A stretch of 64,000 nt of DNA from Heliocidaris erythrogramma. Taxonomy: Eukaryota; Echinodermata; Echinoidea; Camarodonta; Echinometridae. The translations under genes and the position numbers were made by a program. Within the stretch, counting starts at the first letter, position 1. Each line of letters begins with the position of its first letter. Where the stretch lies: the NCBI GenBank assembly GCA_025617745.1, contig CM046863.1:14450875-14514874 (forward strand). Reading direction: 5' to 3'. Below, piece by piece: positions 53,798 to 64,000 of the stretch. The notes beneath the pieces were generated by a model, which was not told the origin of the DNA, did not search any database, and was given only the letters and a program-made list of their open reading frames with translations.

Positions 53798-54448
53798 CGT
53801 CATCACGAAGATATTACGCAAAAACCGTAATTTACTATGCATTACATAATATTGCATAATATGCTTATTTTAAATGGCGCGCTAGTCGCAGTAGGCTCAC
53901 AATGACCGCAATAAAATTCCCTCGTCAGGGATGCAAAAAAAGATATATGGTCTCACAGAATATTTTGAGTAAATCGCGATTGAAGTCGGGTCATTATACG
54001 GATCCTGCACATGTATTACACGTATTGTCTATGGGGCAAATCGGTTTCCCAACTTTGACCCCCTGAACGATCTTTATTTTTCTTGAAATTTGGCAGGTAC
54101 ATGCTTCGAGGCAAAATGAAGAAACTCTCGAAGCCGGATTTTCAAAATCTATCAAGCGCTTCGTTTTAAACGCTATTTTATAAGCTATATGGATGTAGTG
54201 ACAGGTACTTAACAGAGTCTGCAAATACAGACTAGCACGTAGACCCAAATATAGAATGACCTTCAACCCATGAGTCCATGACTCATGCCGGCTCAGTTCT
54301 ACTTGTCTATCTCCACTATTCTAGATGCTACAGACTTCAAACAAATTGCTATAGGTAGCTTAAGAGATGCTCTTTATTTTACTGTTCAAGGAAATACAAA
54401 ATACAGACGTCAATGCATGCACATCGTTCTGATACGATTGCAGTTCTA
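53798..54448 (+). repeat. Array unit 1 (5'-truncated, variant beta)
   Basis: Plus-oriented unit 3' part. Its last ~400 bp is a variant (ttataagctatatggatgta, gactcatgcc.gctcagttct) shared only with unit 4, whereas other units carry the alternative with the ctaggtcctttccccttg segment. Confidence 0.8.
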
Positions 54449-55062
54449 GTTGCATTGACGTCATGACGTCAATGCTCTGTTATTGTTCGTGTTCTGCATT
54501 CTTATTGCATTGACGTCATGACGACAATGCTCTGTTATTGTTCGTGTTCTGCATTCTTATTCTTCTTCTTCTTCTTTTTAGATTGACGTCAGTCAATCTT
54601 CTATTCTCGTTCGCGTTCTGCATTCTTATTAGATTGACGTTTAGATTGACGTAAAGTCAATCTTCTATTCTTGTTCACGTTTTGCATTCTTATGACGTAA
54701 AGTCAATCTTCTATTCTCGTTCGCATTCTGCATTCTTATTTGCATTGACGTCATGACGTCAATGCTCTGTTATTGTTCGTGTTCTGCATTCTTATTGCAT
54801 TGACGTCATGACGTCAATGCTCTGTTATCGTTCGTGTTCTGCATTCTTATTGCATTGACGTCATGACGTCAATGCTCTGTTATTGTTCGTGTTCTGCATT
54901 CTTATTCTTCTTCTTCTTCTTTTTGCATTGACGTCATGACGTCAATGCTCTGTTATTGTTCGTGTTCTGCATTCTTATTGCATTGACGTCATGACGTCAA
55001 TGCTCTGTTATTGTTCGTGTTCTGCATTCTTATTCTTCTTCTTCTTTTTCTTCTTCTTCTTC
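54449..55062 (+). repeat. Array of CRE palindromes between units 1 and 2
   Basis: About ten short units. Each has a palindrome followed by tctgttattgttcgtgttct, then gcattctta and often (ctt)n. The main palindrome, gca-TTGACGTCATGACGTCAA-tgc, contains two tandem CRE octamers (TGACGTCA). Six exact copies and one variant are seen here, and another exact copy near 58417. A second palindrome type is agattgacgt(aa)agtcaatct. The run ends in (ctt)n at about 55033-55062. Confidence 0.85.
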
Positions 55063-56683
55063 TTAGACCTCAGACCCCATTCGTTTTGCACAGGGTGTTT
55101 GTGAGCTCTGTCTAGGTCCTTTCCCCTTGTCCATTTCATTTCAAATTTCGTATGCATGTTCCTTGGCATCCCTTCTAACTTACTGAGGTCTTCGTTTTCC
55201 GAATTCACTCATGCATGACCGTCCAGGCGCCATTTTGTCCGTTTTGGGGGCATTTTCATGCCTTTTGTTCTCCTTGCCTATCTCAGCTATCCTACATCCT
55301 ACAGACTTCTAACAAATTCCTGTAGATAGTCCAAGAGTTGCTCTGTACATTCTAATAAAAAAATTAATACGAAAAATGCCATCTTCACACTGTAAATTTA
55401 AGTCCGCAATCGGCCATATTGAAAAACGCTAAATTTCTTGAAATTTTCCCTCCCGAATATTAAAAATTCCTATAACTTTGTCATATCAATTGATTTTTGT
55501 CCCAAACTTTTACCATGTGTTGGTCTTGCCATTGCACACATTTCTGCCATAATTCATGCATTTCTGATTACGCATTATATAAACAGCGCCCTCTAAAGTT
55601 TTCAAAACGGCTCCCTTCATGTGGCCGTATCTCCGTCATGCCTGGGTAAACCCGTACCCTTTTTTGGATTTAGATACTTCAAGATATACCCTTTTCAGCC
55701 AAATAAAAAAATATATACCTCATCACTGACCGACTTTGAGAAAATTGCACTTGAAAATCACAATATTTGCATAAATGCCGAAATAAAGACAACTTGCTCT
55801 AATTTTGTGAACATTCATCGTACGTCTTTGAAATTTGGTGGGTATGTGTATTTCCGTATTTGACAACTGTTAACCAAATTTGGTTGAAATCGATGACGTC
55901 ATCGCGAAGATATTACGCAAAAACCTTAATTTACTATGCATTACATAATATTGCATAATATGCTTATTTTAAATGGCGCGCTAGTCGCAGTAGGCTCACA
56001 ATGACCGCAATAAAATTCCCTCGTCAGAGATGCAAAAAAAGATATATGGTCTCACAGAATATTTTGAGTAAATCGCGATTGAAGTCGGGTCATTATACGG
56101 ATCCTGCACATGTATTACACGTATTGTCTATGGGGCAAATCGGTTTCCGGCATTTGGCCCCCTGAACGATTTTTATTTTTCTTGAAATTTTGCAGGTACA
56201 TGCTTCGAGGCAAAATGAAGAGACTCGCGAAGCCAGATTTTTAATATCTATCAAGCGCTTTGTATTAATCGCAATTTTATATCCTGTATAGATGCCACTA
56301 CCTACGGAACTATGGCATGCCATCCTTGCAATATTTCCATTGTGGTCAATTTGTTTTGCATGCAGTGCTTGTGATCACTGTCTAGGTCCTTTCCCCTTGT
56401 CCATTTCGATTCAAATTTCGTATGCATGTTCCTTGGCATGCCATGTAATGCACTGAACTCTTCATTTTCCGGAATCACTCATGCATGACCGTCCAGGCGC
56501 CATTTTGTCCGTGTTTCGTACCTTTTGTTCGATTTTGCCTATCTCCACTATTCTAGATGCTACAGACTTGAAACAAATTGCTATAGATAGTTTAAGAGAT
56601 GCTTTTTATTTTACTGTTCAAGGACATACAAAATACAGACGTCAATCTATGCACATCGTTCTGATACGATTGCAGTTCTAGTC
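55063..56683 (+). repeat. Array unit 2 (variant alpha)
   Basis: Full unit from agacctcagaccccattcg to gcagttctagt. The middle contains agcgccctctaaagttttca, the perfect palindrome gatgacgtcatc near 55893, and the phrase atgcattacataatattgc. Confidence 0.85.
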
Positions 56684-58296
56684 TTCTTTTTCTTCTTCTT
56701 CTTTTTCTTCTTCCCACTCAGATTTGTGCGCTCTGTCTAGGTCCTTTCCCCTTGTCCATTTCATTTCAAATTTCGTATGCATGTTCCTTGGCATGTCTTC
56801 TAGGTCACTGAGGTCTTCGTTTTTCGAACTCACTCATGCATGACCGTCCAGGCGCCATTTTGTCCGTTTTGGGGCCATTTTGTTCTCCTGGCCTATCTCA
56901 GCTATCCTACATCCTACAGACTTCTAACAAATTCCTGTAGATAGTCCAAGAGTTGCTCTGTACATTCTAATAAAAAAATTAATACGAAAAATGCCATCTT
57001 CACACTGTAAATTTAAGTCCGAAATCCGCCATATTGAAAAATGCGAAATTTCTTGAAATTTTCACTCCCGAATATTAAAAATTCCTATAACTTTGTCATA
57101 TGAATTGATTTTTGTCCCAAACTTTTACCATGTCTTGGTCTTGTCGTTGCACACATGTCTGCCAAATTTCATGCATTTCTGACTACGCATTATATAAACA
57201 GCGCCCTCTAAAGTTTTCAAAATGGCTCTCTTCATGTGGCCGTATCTCTGTCATACCTGGGTAAACCCGTACCCTTTTTTGGATTTAGATACTTCAAGAT
57301 ATACCCTTTTCAGCAAAATAAAAAAATATATACCTCATCACTGACCGACTTTGAGAAAATTGCACTTGAAAATCACAATATTTGCATAAATGCCGAAATA
57401 AAGACAACTTGCTCTAATTTTGTGAACGTTCAACGTACGTCTTTGAAATTTGGTGGGTATGTGTATTTTCGTATTTGACAACTGTTAACCAAATTTGGTT
57501 GAAATCGATGACGTCATCGCGAAGATATTACGCAAAAACCGTAATTTACTATGCATTACATAATATTGCATAATATGCTTATTTTAAATGGTGCGCTAGT
57601 CGCAGTAGGCTCACAATGACGGTAAAGAAATTCCCTCGTCAGTGATGCAAAAAAAGATATATGGTCTCACAGAATATTTTGAGTAAATCGCGATTGAAGT
57701 AAGGTCATTATACGGATCCTGCACATGTACTACACGTATTGTCTATGGGGCAAATCGGTTTCCTTCATTTGGCCCCCTGAACGATTTTTATTTTTCTTGA
57801 AATTTTGCAGGTACATGCCTTGAGGTAAAATGAAGAGACTCTCCAAGCCAGATTTTTAATATCTATCAAGCGCTTTGTTTTAATCGCAATTTTATATCCT
57901 GCATAGATGCCACTACCTACGGAACTATGGCAAGCCATCCGGCCGATATTTCCATTGTGGCCAATTTGTTTTGCATGCAGTGCTTGAGATCACTGTCTAG
58001 GTCCTTTCCCCTTGTCCATTTCGATTCAAATTTCGTATGCATGTTCCTTGGCATGCCATGTAATGCACTGAACTCTTCATTTTCCAAAATCACTCATGCA
58101 TGACCGTCCAGGCGCCATTTTGTCCGTGTTTCGTACCTTTTGTTCGATTTTGCCTATCTCCACTATTCTACATGCTACAGACTTCAAACAAATTGCTATA
58201 GATAGTTTAAGAGATGCTTTTTATTTTACTGTTCAATGACATGCAAAATACAGACGTCAATCTATGCACATCGTTCTGATACGATTGCAATTCTAG
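56684..58296 (+). repeat. Array unit 3 (variant alpha)
   Basis: Full unit, beginning with (ttc)n and a short header; gatgacgtcatc near 57508. It ends gcaattctagt and is followed by two agattgacgt-type palindromes and one CRE palindrome (58303-58460). Confidence 0.85.
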
Positions 58297-58479
58297 TTCT
58301 TCTTTAGATTGACGTAAGTCAATCTTCTATTCTTGTTCACATTCTGCATTCTTATTCTTCTTTAGATTGACGTAAAGTCAATCTTCTATTCTCGTTCGCG
58401 TTCTGCATTCTTATTGCATTGACGTCATGACGTCAATGCTCTGTTATCGTTCGTGTTCTGCATTCTTATTCTTCTTCTT

Positions 58480-58510
<31 letters not shown>

Positions 58511-59996
58511 GACCTCAGACCCCATTCGTTTTGCACAGGGTGTTTGTGAGCTCTGTCTAGGTCCTTTCCCCTTGTCTATTTCATTTCAAATTTCGTATGC
58601 ATGTTCCTTGGCATCCCTTCTAACTTACTGAGGTCTTCGTTTTCCGAATTCACTCATGCATAACCGTCCAGGCGCCATTTTGTCCGTTTTGGGGGCATTT
58701 TCATGCCTTTTGTTCTCCTTGCCTATCTCAGCTATCCTACATCCTACAGACTTCTAACAAATTCCTGTAGATAGTCCAAGAGTTGCTCTGTACATTCTAA
58801 TAAAAAAATTAATAAGAAAAATGCCATCTTCACACTGTAAATTTAAGTCCGCAATCGGCCATATTGAAAAACGCTAAATTTCTTGAAATTTTCACTCCCG
58901 AATATTAAAAATTCCTATAACTTTGTCATATCAATTGATTTTTGTCTCAAACTTTTACCATGTCTTGGTCTTGGCGTTGCACACATTTCTGCCAGATTTC
59001 ATGCATTTCCGATTACGCATTATATAAACAGCGCCCTCTAAAGTTTTCAAAATGGCTCTCTTCGTGTGGCCGTATCTCCGTCATGCTTGGGTAAACCCGT
59101 ACCCTTTTTTGGATTTAGATACTTCAAGATATACCCTTTTCAGCCAAATAAAAAAATATATACCTCATCACTGACCGACTTTGAGAAAATTGCACTTGAA
59201 AATCACAATATTTGCATAAATGAAGAAATAAAGACAAATTGCTCTAATTTTGTGAACTTTCATCGTACGTCTTTGAAATTTGGTGGGTATGTGTATTTAT
59301 GTATTTGACAACTGTTAACCAAATTTAGTTGAAATCGATGACGTCATCGCGAAGATATTACGTAAAAACCTTAATTTACTATGCATTACGTAATATTGCA
59401 TAATATGCTTATTTTAAATGGCGCGCTAGTCGCAGTCGGCTCACAATGACTGCAATGAAATTCCCTCGTCAGGGATGCAAAAAAAGATATATGGTCTCAC
59501 AGAATATTTTGAGTAAATCGCGATTGAAATCAGGTCATTATACGGATCCTGCACATGTATTACACGTATTGTCTATGGGGAAAATCGGTTTCCCAACTTT
59601 GACCCCCTGAACGATCTTTATTTTTCTTGAAATTTGGCAGGTACATGCTTCGAGGCAAAATGAAGAAACTCTCGAAGCCGGATTTTCAAAATCTATCAAG
59701 CGCTTCGTTTTAAACGCTATTTTATAAGCTATATGGATGTAGTGACAGGTACTTAACAGAGTCTGCAAATACAGACTAGCACGTAGACCCAAATATAGAA
59801 TGACCTTCAACCCATGAGTCCATGACTCATGCCAGCTCAGTTCTACTTGTCTATCTCCACTATTCTAGATGCTACAGACTTCAAACAAATTTCTATAGGT
59901 AGTTTAAGTGATGCTCTTTATTTTACTGTTCAAGGAAATACAAAATACAGACGTCAATGCATGCACATCGTTCTGATACGATTGCAGTTCTAGTTC
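58297..59996 (+). repeat. Palindromes plus array unit 4 (variant beta)
   Basis: Starts with palindromes and a (ctt)n run at about 58468-58509, then a unit whose 3' part matches unit 1 rather than units 2 and 3. Confidence 0.85.
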
Positions 59997-61520
59997 TTCT
60001 TTTTCTTCTTCTTCTTTTTCTTCTTCTTCCTCAGACCCCATTCGTTTTGCACGGGGTGTTTGTGCGCTCTGTCTAGGTACTTTCCCCTTGTCCATTTCAT
60101 TTCAAATTTCGTATGCATGTTCCTTGGCATGTCTTCTAGGTCACTGAGGTCTTCGTTTTTCGAATTCACTCATGCATGACCGTCCAGGCGCCATTTTGTC
60201 CGTTTTGGGGTCATTTTCATGCCTTTTGTTCTCTTGGCCTATCTCAGCTATCCTACATCCTACAGACTTCTAACAAATTCCTGTAGATAGTCCAAGAGTT
60301 GCTATTTACATTCTTTTTTTAAAGTGAATACCAAAAATGCCATCTTCACACTGTAAATTTAAGTCCGAAATCCGCCATGTTGAAAAATGCTAAATTTCTT
60401 GAAATTTTCCCTCCCGAATATGAAAAATTCCTATAACTTTGTCATATCAATTGATTTTTGTCCCAAACTTTTACCATGTGTTGGTCTTGCCATTGCACAC
60501 ATTTCTGCCATATTTCATGCATTTCTGATTACGCATTATATAAACAGCGCCCTCTAAAGTTTTCAAAACGGCTCTCTTCATGTGGCCGTATCTCCGTCAT
60601 GCCTGGGTAAACCCGTACCCTTTTTTGGATTTAGATACTTCAAGATATACCCATTTCAGCCAAATAAAAAAATATATACCCCATCACTGACCGACTTTGA
60701 GAAAATTGCACTTGAAAATCACAATATTTGCATAAATGCCGAAATAAAGACAAATTGCTCTAATTTTGTGAACGTTCAACATACGTCTTTGAAATTTGGT
60801 GGGTATGTGTATTTATGTATTTGACAACTGTTAACCAAATTTGGATGAAATCGATGACGTCATCGCGAAGATATTACGCAAAAACCTTAATTTACTATGC
60901 ACTACATAATATTGCATAATATGCTTATTTTAAATGGCGCGCTAGTCGCAGTTGGCTCACAATGACCGTAATGAAATTCCCTCGTCAGGGATGCAAAAAA
61001 AGATATATGGTCTCACAGAATATTTTGAGTAAATCGCGATTGAAGTCAGGTCATTATACGGATCCTGCACATGTATTACACGTATTGTCTATGGGGCAAA
61101 TCGGTTATCGCAATTTTATATCCTGCATAGATGCCACTACCAAGGAAATATGGCATGCCATCCGGGCCAGATTTCCATTGTGGCCACTTTGTTTTGCATG
61201 CAGTGGTTGTGATCACTGTCTAGGTCCTTTCCCCTTGTCCATTTCGATTCAAATTTCGTATGCATGTTCCTTGGCATGCCATGTAATGCACTGAACTCTT
61301 CATTTTCCGGAATCACTCATGCATGACCGTCCAGGCGCCATTTTGTCTGTGTTTCGTACCTTTTGTTCGATTTTGCCTATCTACACTATTCTAGATGCTA
61401 CAGACTTCAAACAAATTGCTATAGATAGTTTAAGAGATGCTTTTTATTTTACTGTTCAATGACATGCAAAATACAGACGTCAATCTATGCACATCGTTCT
61501 GATACGATTGCAGTTCTAGT
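59997..61520 (+). repeat. Array unit 5 (variant alpha, deleted)
   Basis: Full unit with a ~135-bp deletion near 61106: the sequence jumps from tctatggggcaaatcggtt to atcgcaattttatatcctgc. Confidence 0.85.
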
Positions 61521-63664
61521 CTTCTTTTTATTTTTCTTCTTAGACCTCAGACCCCATTTGTTTTGCACAGGGTGTTTGTGAGCTCTGTCTAGGTCCTTTC
61601 CCCTTGTCCATTTTATTTCAAATTTCGTATGCATGTTCCTTGGCATCCCTTCTAGGTCACTGAACTCTTCGTTTTTCGAACTCACTCATGCATGACCGTC
61701 CAGGCGCCATTTTGTCCGTTTTGGGGCCATTTTCATGCCTTTTGTTCTCCTGGCGTATCTCAGCTATCCTACATCCTACAGACTTCTAACAAATTCCTGT
61801 AGATAGTCCAAGAGTTGCTATTTACATTCTTTTTTTAAAGTGAATACCAAAGATGCCATCTTCACACTGTAAACTTAAGTCCGAAATCCGCCATGTTGAA
61901 AAACGCTAAATTTCTTGAAATTTTCCCTCCCGAATATTAAAAATCCCTATAACTTTGTCAAATCAATTGATTTTTGTCTCAAACTTTAACCATGTGTTGG
62001 TCTTGCCATTGCACACATTTCCGCCATATTTCATGCATTTCTGATTAAGCATTATATAAACAGTGCCCTCTAAAGTTTTCAAAACGGCTCCCTTCATGTG
62101 GCCGTATTTCCCCTTGTCCATTTCATTTCAAATTTCGTATGCATGTTCCTTGGCATGTCTAGTTGTGCATTGAGGTCTTTGTTTTCCGAATTCACTCATG
62201 CATGACCGTCCAGGCGCCATTTTGTCCGTTTTGGGGCCATTTTCATGCCTTTTGTTCTCCTTGCCTATCTCAGCTATCCTACATCCTACAGACTTCTAAC
62301 AAATTCCTGTAGATAGTCCAAGAGTTGCTCTTTATATTCTAATAAAAAAATTAATACGAAAATTGCTGTCTTCACACTGTAAATTTAAGTCCGCAATCGG
62401 CCATATTGAAAAACGCTAAATTTCTTGAAATTTTCACTCCCGAATATTAAAAATTCCTATAACTTTGTCATATCAATTGATTTTTGTCTCAAACTTTTAC
62501 CATGTCTTGGACTTGTCATTGCACACATGTCTGCCAAATTCCATGCATTTCTGATGAAGCATTATATAAACAGCGCCCTCTAAATTTTTCAAAATGGCTC
62601 TCTTCATGTGGCCGTATCTCCGTCATGCCAGGGTAAACCCGTACCCTTTTTTGGATTTAGATACTTCAAGATATACCCTTTTCAGCCAAATAAAAAAATA
62701 TATACCTCATCACTGACCGACTTTGAGAAAATTGCACTTGAAAATCACAATATTTGCATAAATGCCGAAATAAAGACAACTTGCTCTAATTTTGTGAAAC
62801 GTTAACGTACATCCTTGAAATTTTGTGGGTATGTGTATTTGTGTATTTGACAACTGTTAACCAAATTTGGTTGAAATCGATGACGTCATCGCGAAGATAT
62901 TACGCAAAAACCTTAATTTACTATGCATTACATAATATTGCATAATATGCTTATTTTAAATGGCGCGCTAGTTGCACTAGGCTCACAATGACCGCAATGA
63001 AATTCCCTCGTCAGGGATGCAAAAAAAGATATATGGTCTCACAGAATATTTTGAGTAAATCGCGATTGAAGTCGGGTCATTATACGGATCCTGCACATGT
63101 ATTACATGTATTGTCTATGGGGCAAATCGGTTTCCCGCATTTGGCCCCCTGAACGATTTTTATTTTTCTTGAAATTTTGCAGGTACATGCTTCGAGGCAA
63201 AATGAAGAGACTCTCGAAGCCAGATTTTTAATATCTATCAAGCGCTTTGTTTTAATCGCAATTTTATATCCTGCATAGATGCCACTACCAAGGAAATATG
63301 GCATGCCATCCGGGCCAGATTTCCATTGTGGCCAATTTGTTTTGCATGCAGTGGTTGTGATCACTGTCTAGGTCCTTTCCCCTTGTCCATTTCGATTCAA
63401 ATTTTGTATGCATGTTCCTTGGCATGCCATGTAATGCACTGAACTCTTCATTTTCCGGAATCACTCATGCATGACCGTCCAGGCGCCATTTTGTCCGTGT
63501 TTCGTACCTTTTGTTCGATTTTACCTATCTCTACTATTCTAGATGCTACAGACTTCAAACAAATTGCTATAGTTTAAGAGATGCTTTTCATTTTACTGTT
63601 CAATGACATGCAAAATACAGACGTCAATCTATGCACATCGTTCTGATACGATTGCAATTCTAGT
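61521..63664 (+). repeat. Array unit 6 (variant alpha, with internal restart)
   Basis: At about 62098-62110 the sequence jumps back from gtggccgtat to ttccccttgtccatttcatt, so the first ~550 bp of the unit occurs twice. The right terminal arm (63183-63664) pairs with 53313-53797. Confidence 0.85.
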
Positions 63665-63759
63665 TTAGCATGAGTTTGTTTTGCAGCATCCATTCACGTA
63701 TATAACTGACACATGCTTCTATGAGCGAGACGCTTTGCTCTTAAGCATATACATAGGGT

Positions 63760-64000
63760 CTAAATGACAACTAAATCAGTATGTCATCGGCGTAGCAGTG
63801 GCATTATATTCCAGAAAATGTATTGTGGACCTTTGTAAAGAGATTACTTGTGTACAGAGTAAATAACAGAGTTCCCAACCGAGAACCTTGTGGGACCCCG
63901 AAGGGCTCTAGCAAAGAATCAGAGACAGCATCATCAATCTTGATCTTTTGATGTCTATCTGTCAAATATGACTCAATCCATCTGAGAGCATCATCAATGT
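63760..64000 (-). pseudogene. Non-LTR reverse transcriptase fragment at the window edge
   Basis: On the minus strand the frame enters from beyond 64000 and reads LRWIESYLTDRHQKIKIDDA, then FGVPQGSRLGTLLFTLYTS and, after an in-frame TAA, CHCYADDILI followed by TAG. GVPQGS and YADD are the core palm motifs of non-LTR reverse transcriptases. At least two stops make it inactive. The style (SYLTDR.Q, LF.LYTS) suggests a different subgroup from the element at 7803. Confidence 0.82.

Larger units (their letters stand above)
53313..63664. repeat. 10.35-kb inverted-repeat-bounded composite array
   Basis: The whole block begins ACTAGAATTGCAATCGTATC and ends with its complement (gatacgattgcaattctagt). 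The first 485 bp (53313-53797) are an inverted copy of the last 482 bp (63183-63664). Between them lie one partial and five further plus-oriented units. Unit ends are marked by gatacgattgca(g/a)ttctagt near 54448, 56683, 58296, 59996, 61520 and 63664. Each full unit contains two diverged direct copies of a ~350-bp segment (gtctaggtcctttccccttg ... catgcatgaccgtccaggcg), one at each end, around a ~1-kb middle. I recognise no protein product. Confidence 0.85.

Noticed and set aside
55621-62805. An ~80-codon ORF (start VAVSPSCLGKPVPFFGFRYF-like) repeated in array units at 55621, 57236, 59066 and 60582
   Set aside because: It begins with GTG, not ATG; the copy at 62608 is frameshifted; differences between copies are mostly amino-acid changing. 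It survives because the array units are nearly identical, not through visible coding constraint.
53994-63364. Minus-strand ORFs of 76-94 codons ending in CPIDNTCNTCAGSV in several array units
   Set aside because: They differ in start and N-terminus between unit variants, lack promoter or splice context, and look like chance open frames in a repeated sequence.

Overview
The window reads as AT-rich nuclear DNA of an animal, most likely a deuterostome marine invertebrate; I lean towards an echinoderm but cannot prove it. Three things point that way. Host coding sequence is sparse and intron-split: two short exons encode death-fold domains of the kind heavily expanded in sea urchins and other deuterostome invertebrates. 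Nearly everything else is transposon-derived, and the mixture (Mag-like Ty3/Gypsy, CR1/Jockey-group non-LTR, Penelope-like, hAT and mariner MITEs, tRNA-derived SINEs, G/C homopolymer-bearing MITEs) is typical of such genomes. There are no bacterial operons, ribosome binding sites or CRISPR arrays.

Layout. 1-7.1 kb: a palindromic 'ctattcataaggac' repeat, a SINE tail, a death-domain exon (minus), a 1.07-kb TAGG-ended inverted-repeat element (copy A), a ~0.7-kb inverted repeat with a 2-kb spacer, and a 159-bp hAT MITE with a perfect 8-bp target duplication. 7.3-10.96 kb: a 5'-truncated non-LTR retrotransposon with an intact ORF of over 1040 codons. 11-15.8 kb: a candidate CCAAT/TATA/initiator promoter, two related ATGGCGG-containing segments in inverted orientation, and a 553-bp hAT MITE carrying a run of 39 C. 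15.84-20.70 kb: a complete-ended Ty3/Gypsy element (161/162-bp LTRs, 5-bp target duplication) whose pol carries several breaks. 21.8-22.8 kb: a degenerate tandem repeat. 22.8-29.6 kb: little recognisable. 29.6-41 kb: a nest of inverted-repeat DNA elements, including copy B of the TAGG family with a second element inserted in it, a Tc1/mariner remnant, a long-TIR element containing an integrase-family exon, a Harbinger-like remnant, and a Penelope-like 3' end. 43-48 kb: a tRNA-Thr-like inverted pair, a second Penelope-like 3' end as a palindrome, a decayed non-LTR element split by a SINE, and a mariner-type MITE. 49 kb: a second death-domain exon (minus). 52.3-53.2 kb: purine-rich minisatellite. 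53.3-63.7 kb: a 10.35-kb array of ~1.5-2.1-kb units bounded by ~480-bp inverted copies of the unit end. The right edge is a non-LTR reverse transcriptase pseudogene.

The most interesting points are: (i) two hammerhead-ribozyme-like motifs just downstream of Penelope-like C-termini, with a covarying stem pair; (ii) at least four unrelated element families built the same way, from one short family-specific motif iterated in one orientation in the left half and the opposite orientation in the right half; (iii) the inverted-repeat-bounded composite array with (TGACGTCA)2 palindromes; (iv) three elements combining inverted-repeat ends with internal tRNA-like promoter sequences; (v) two death-domain exons with identical intron phases 48 kb apart.
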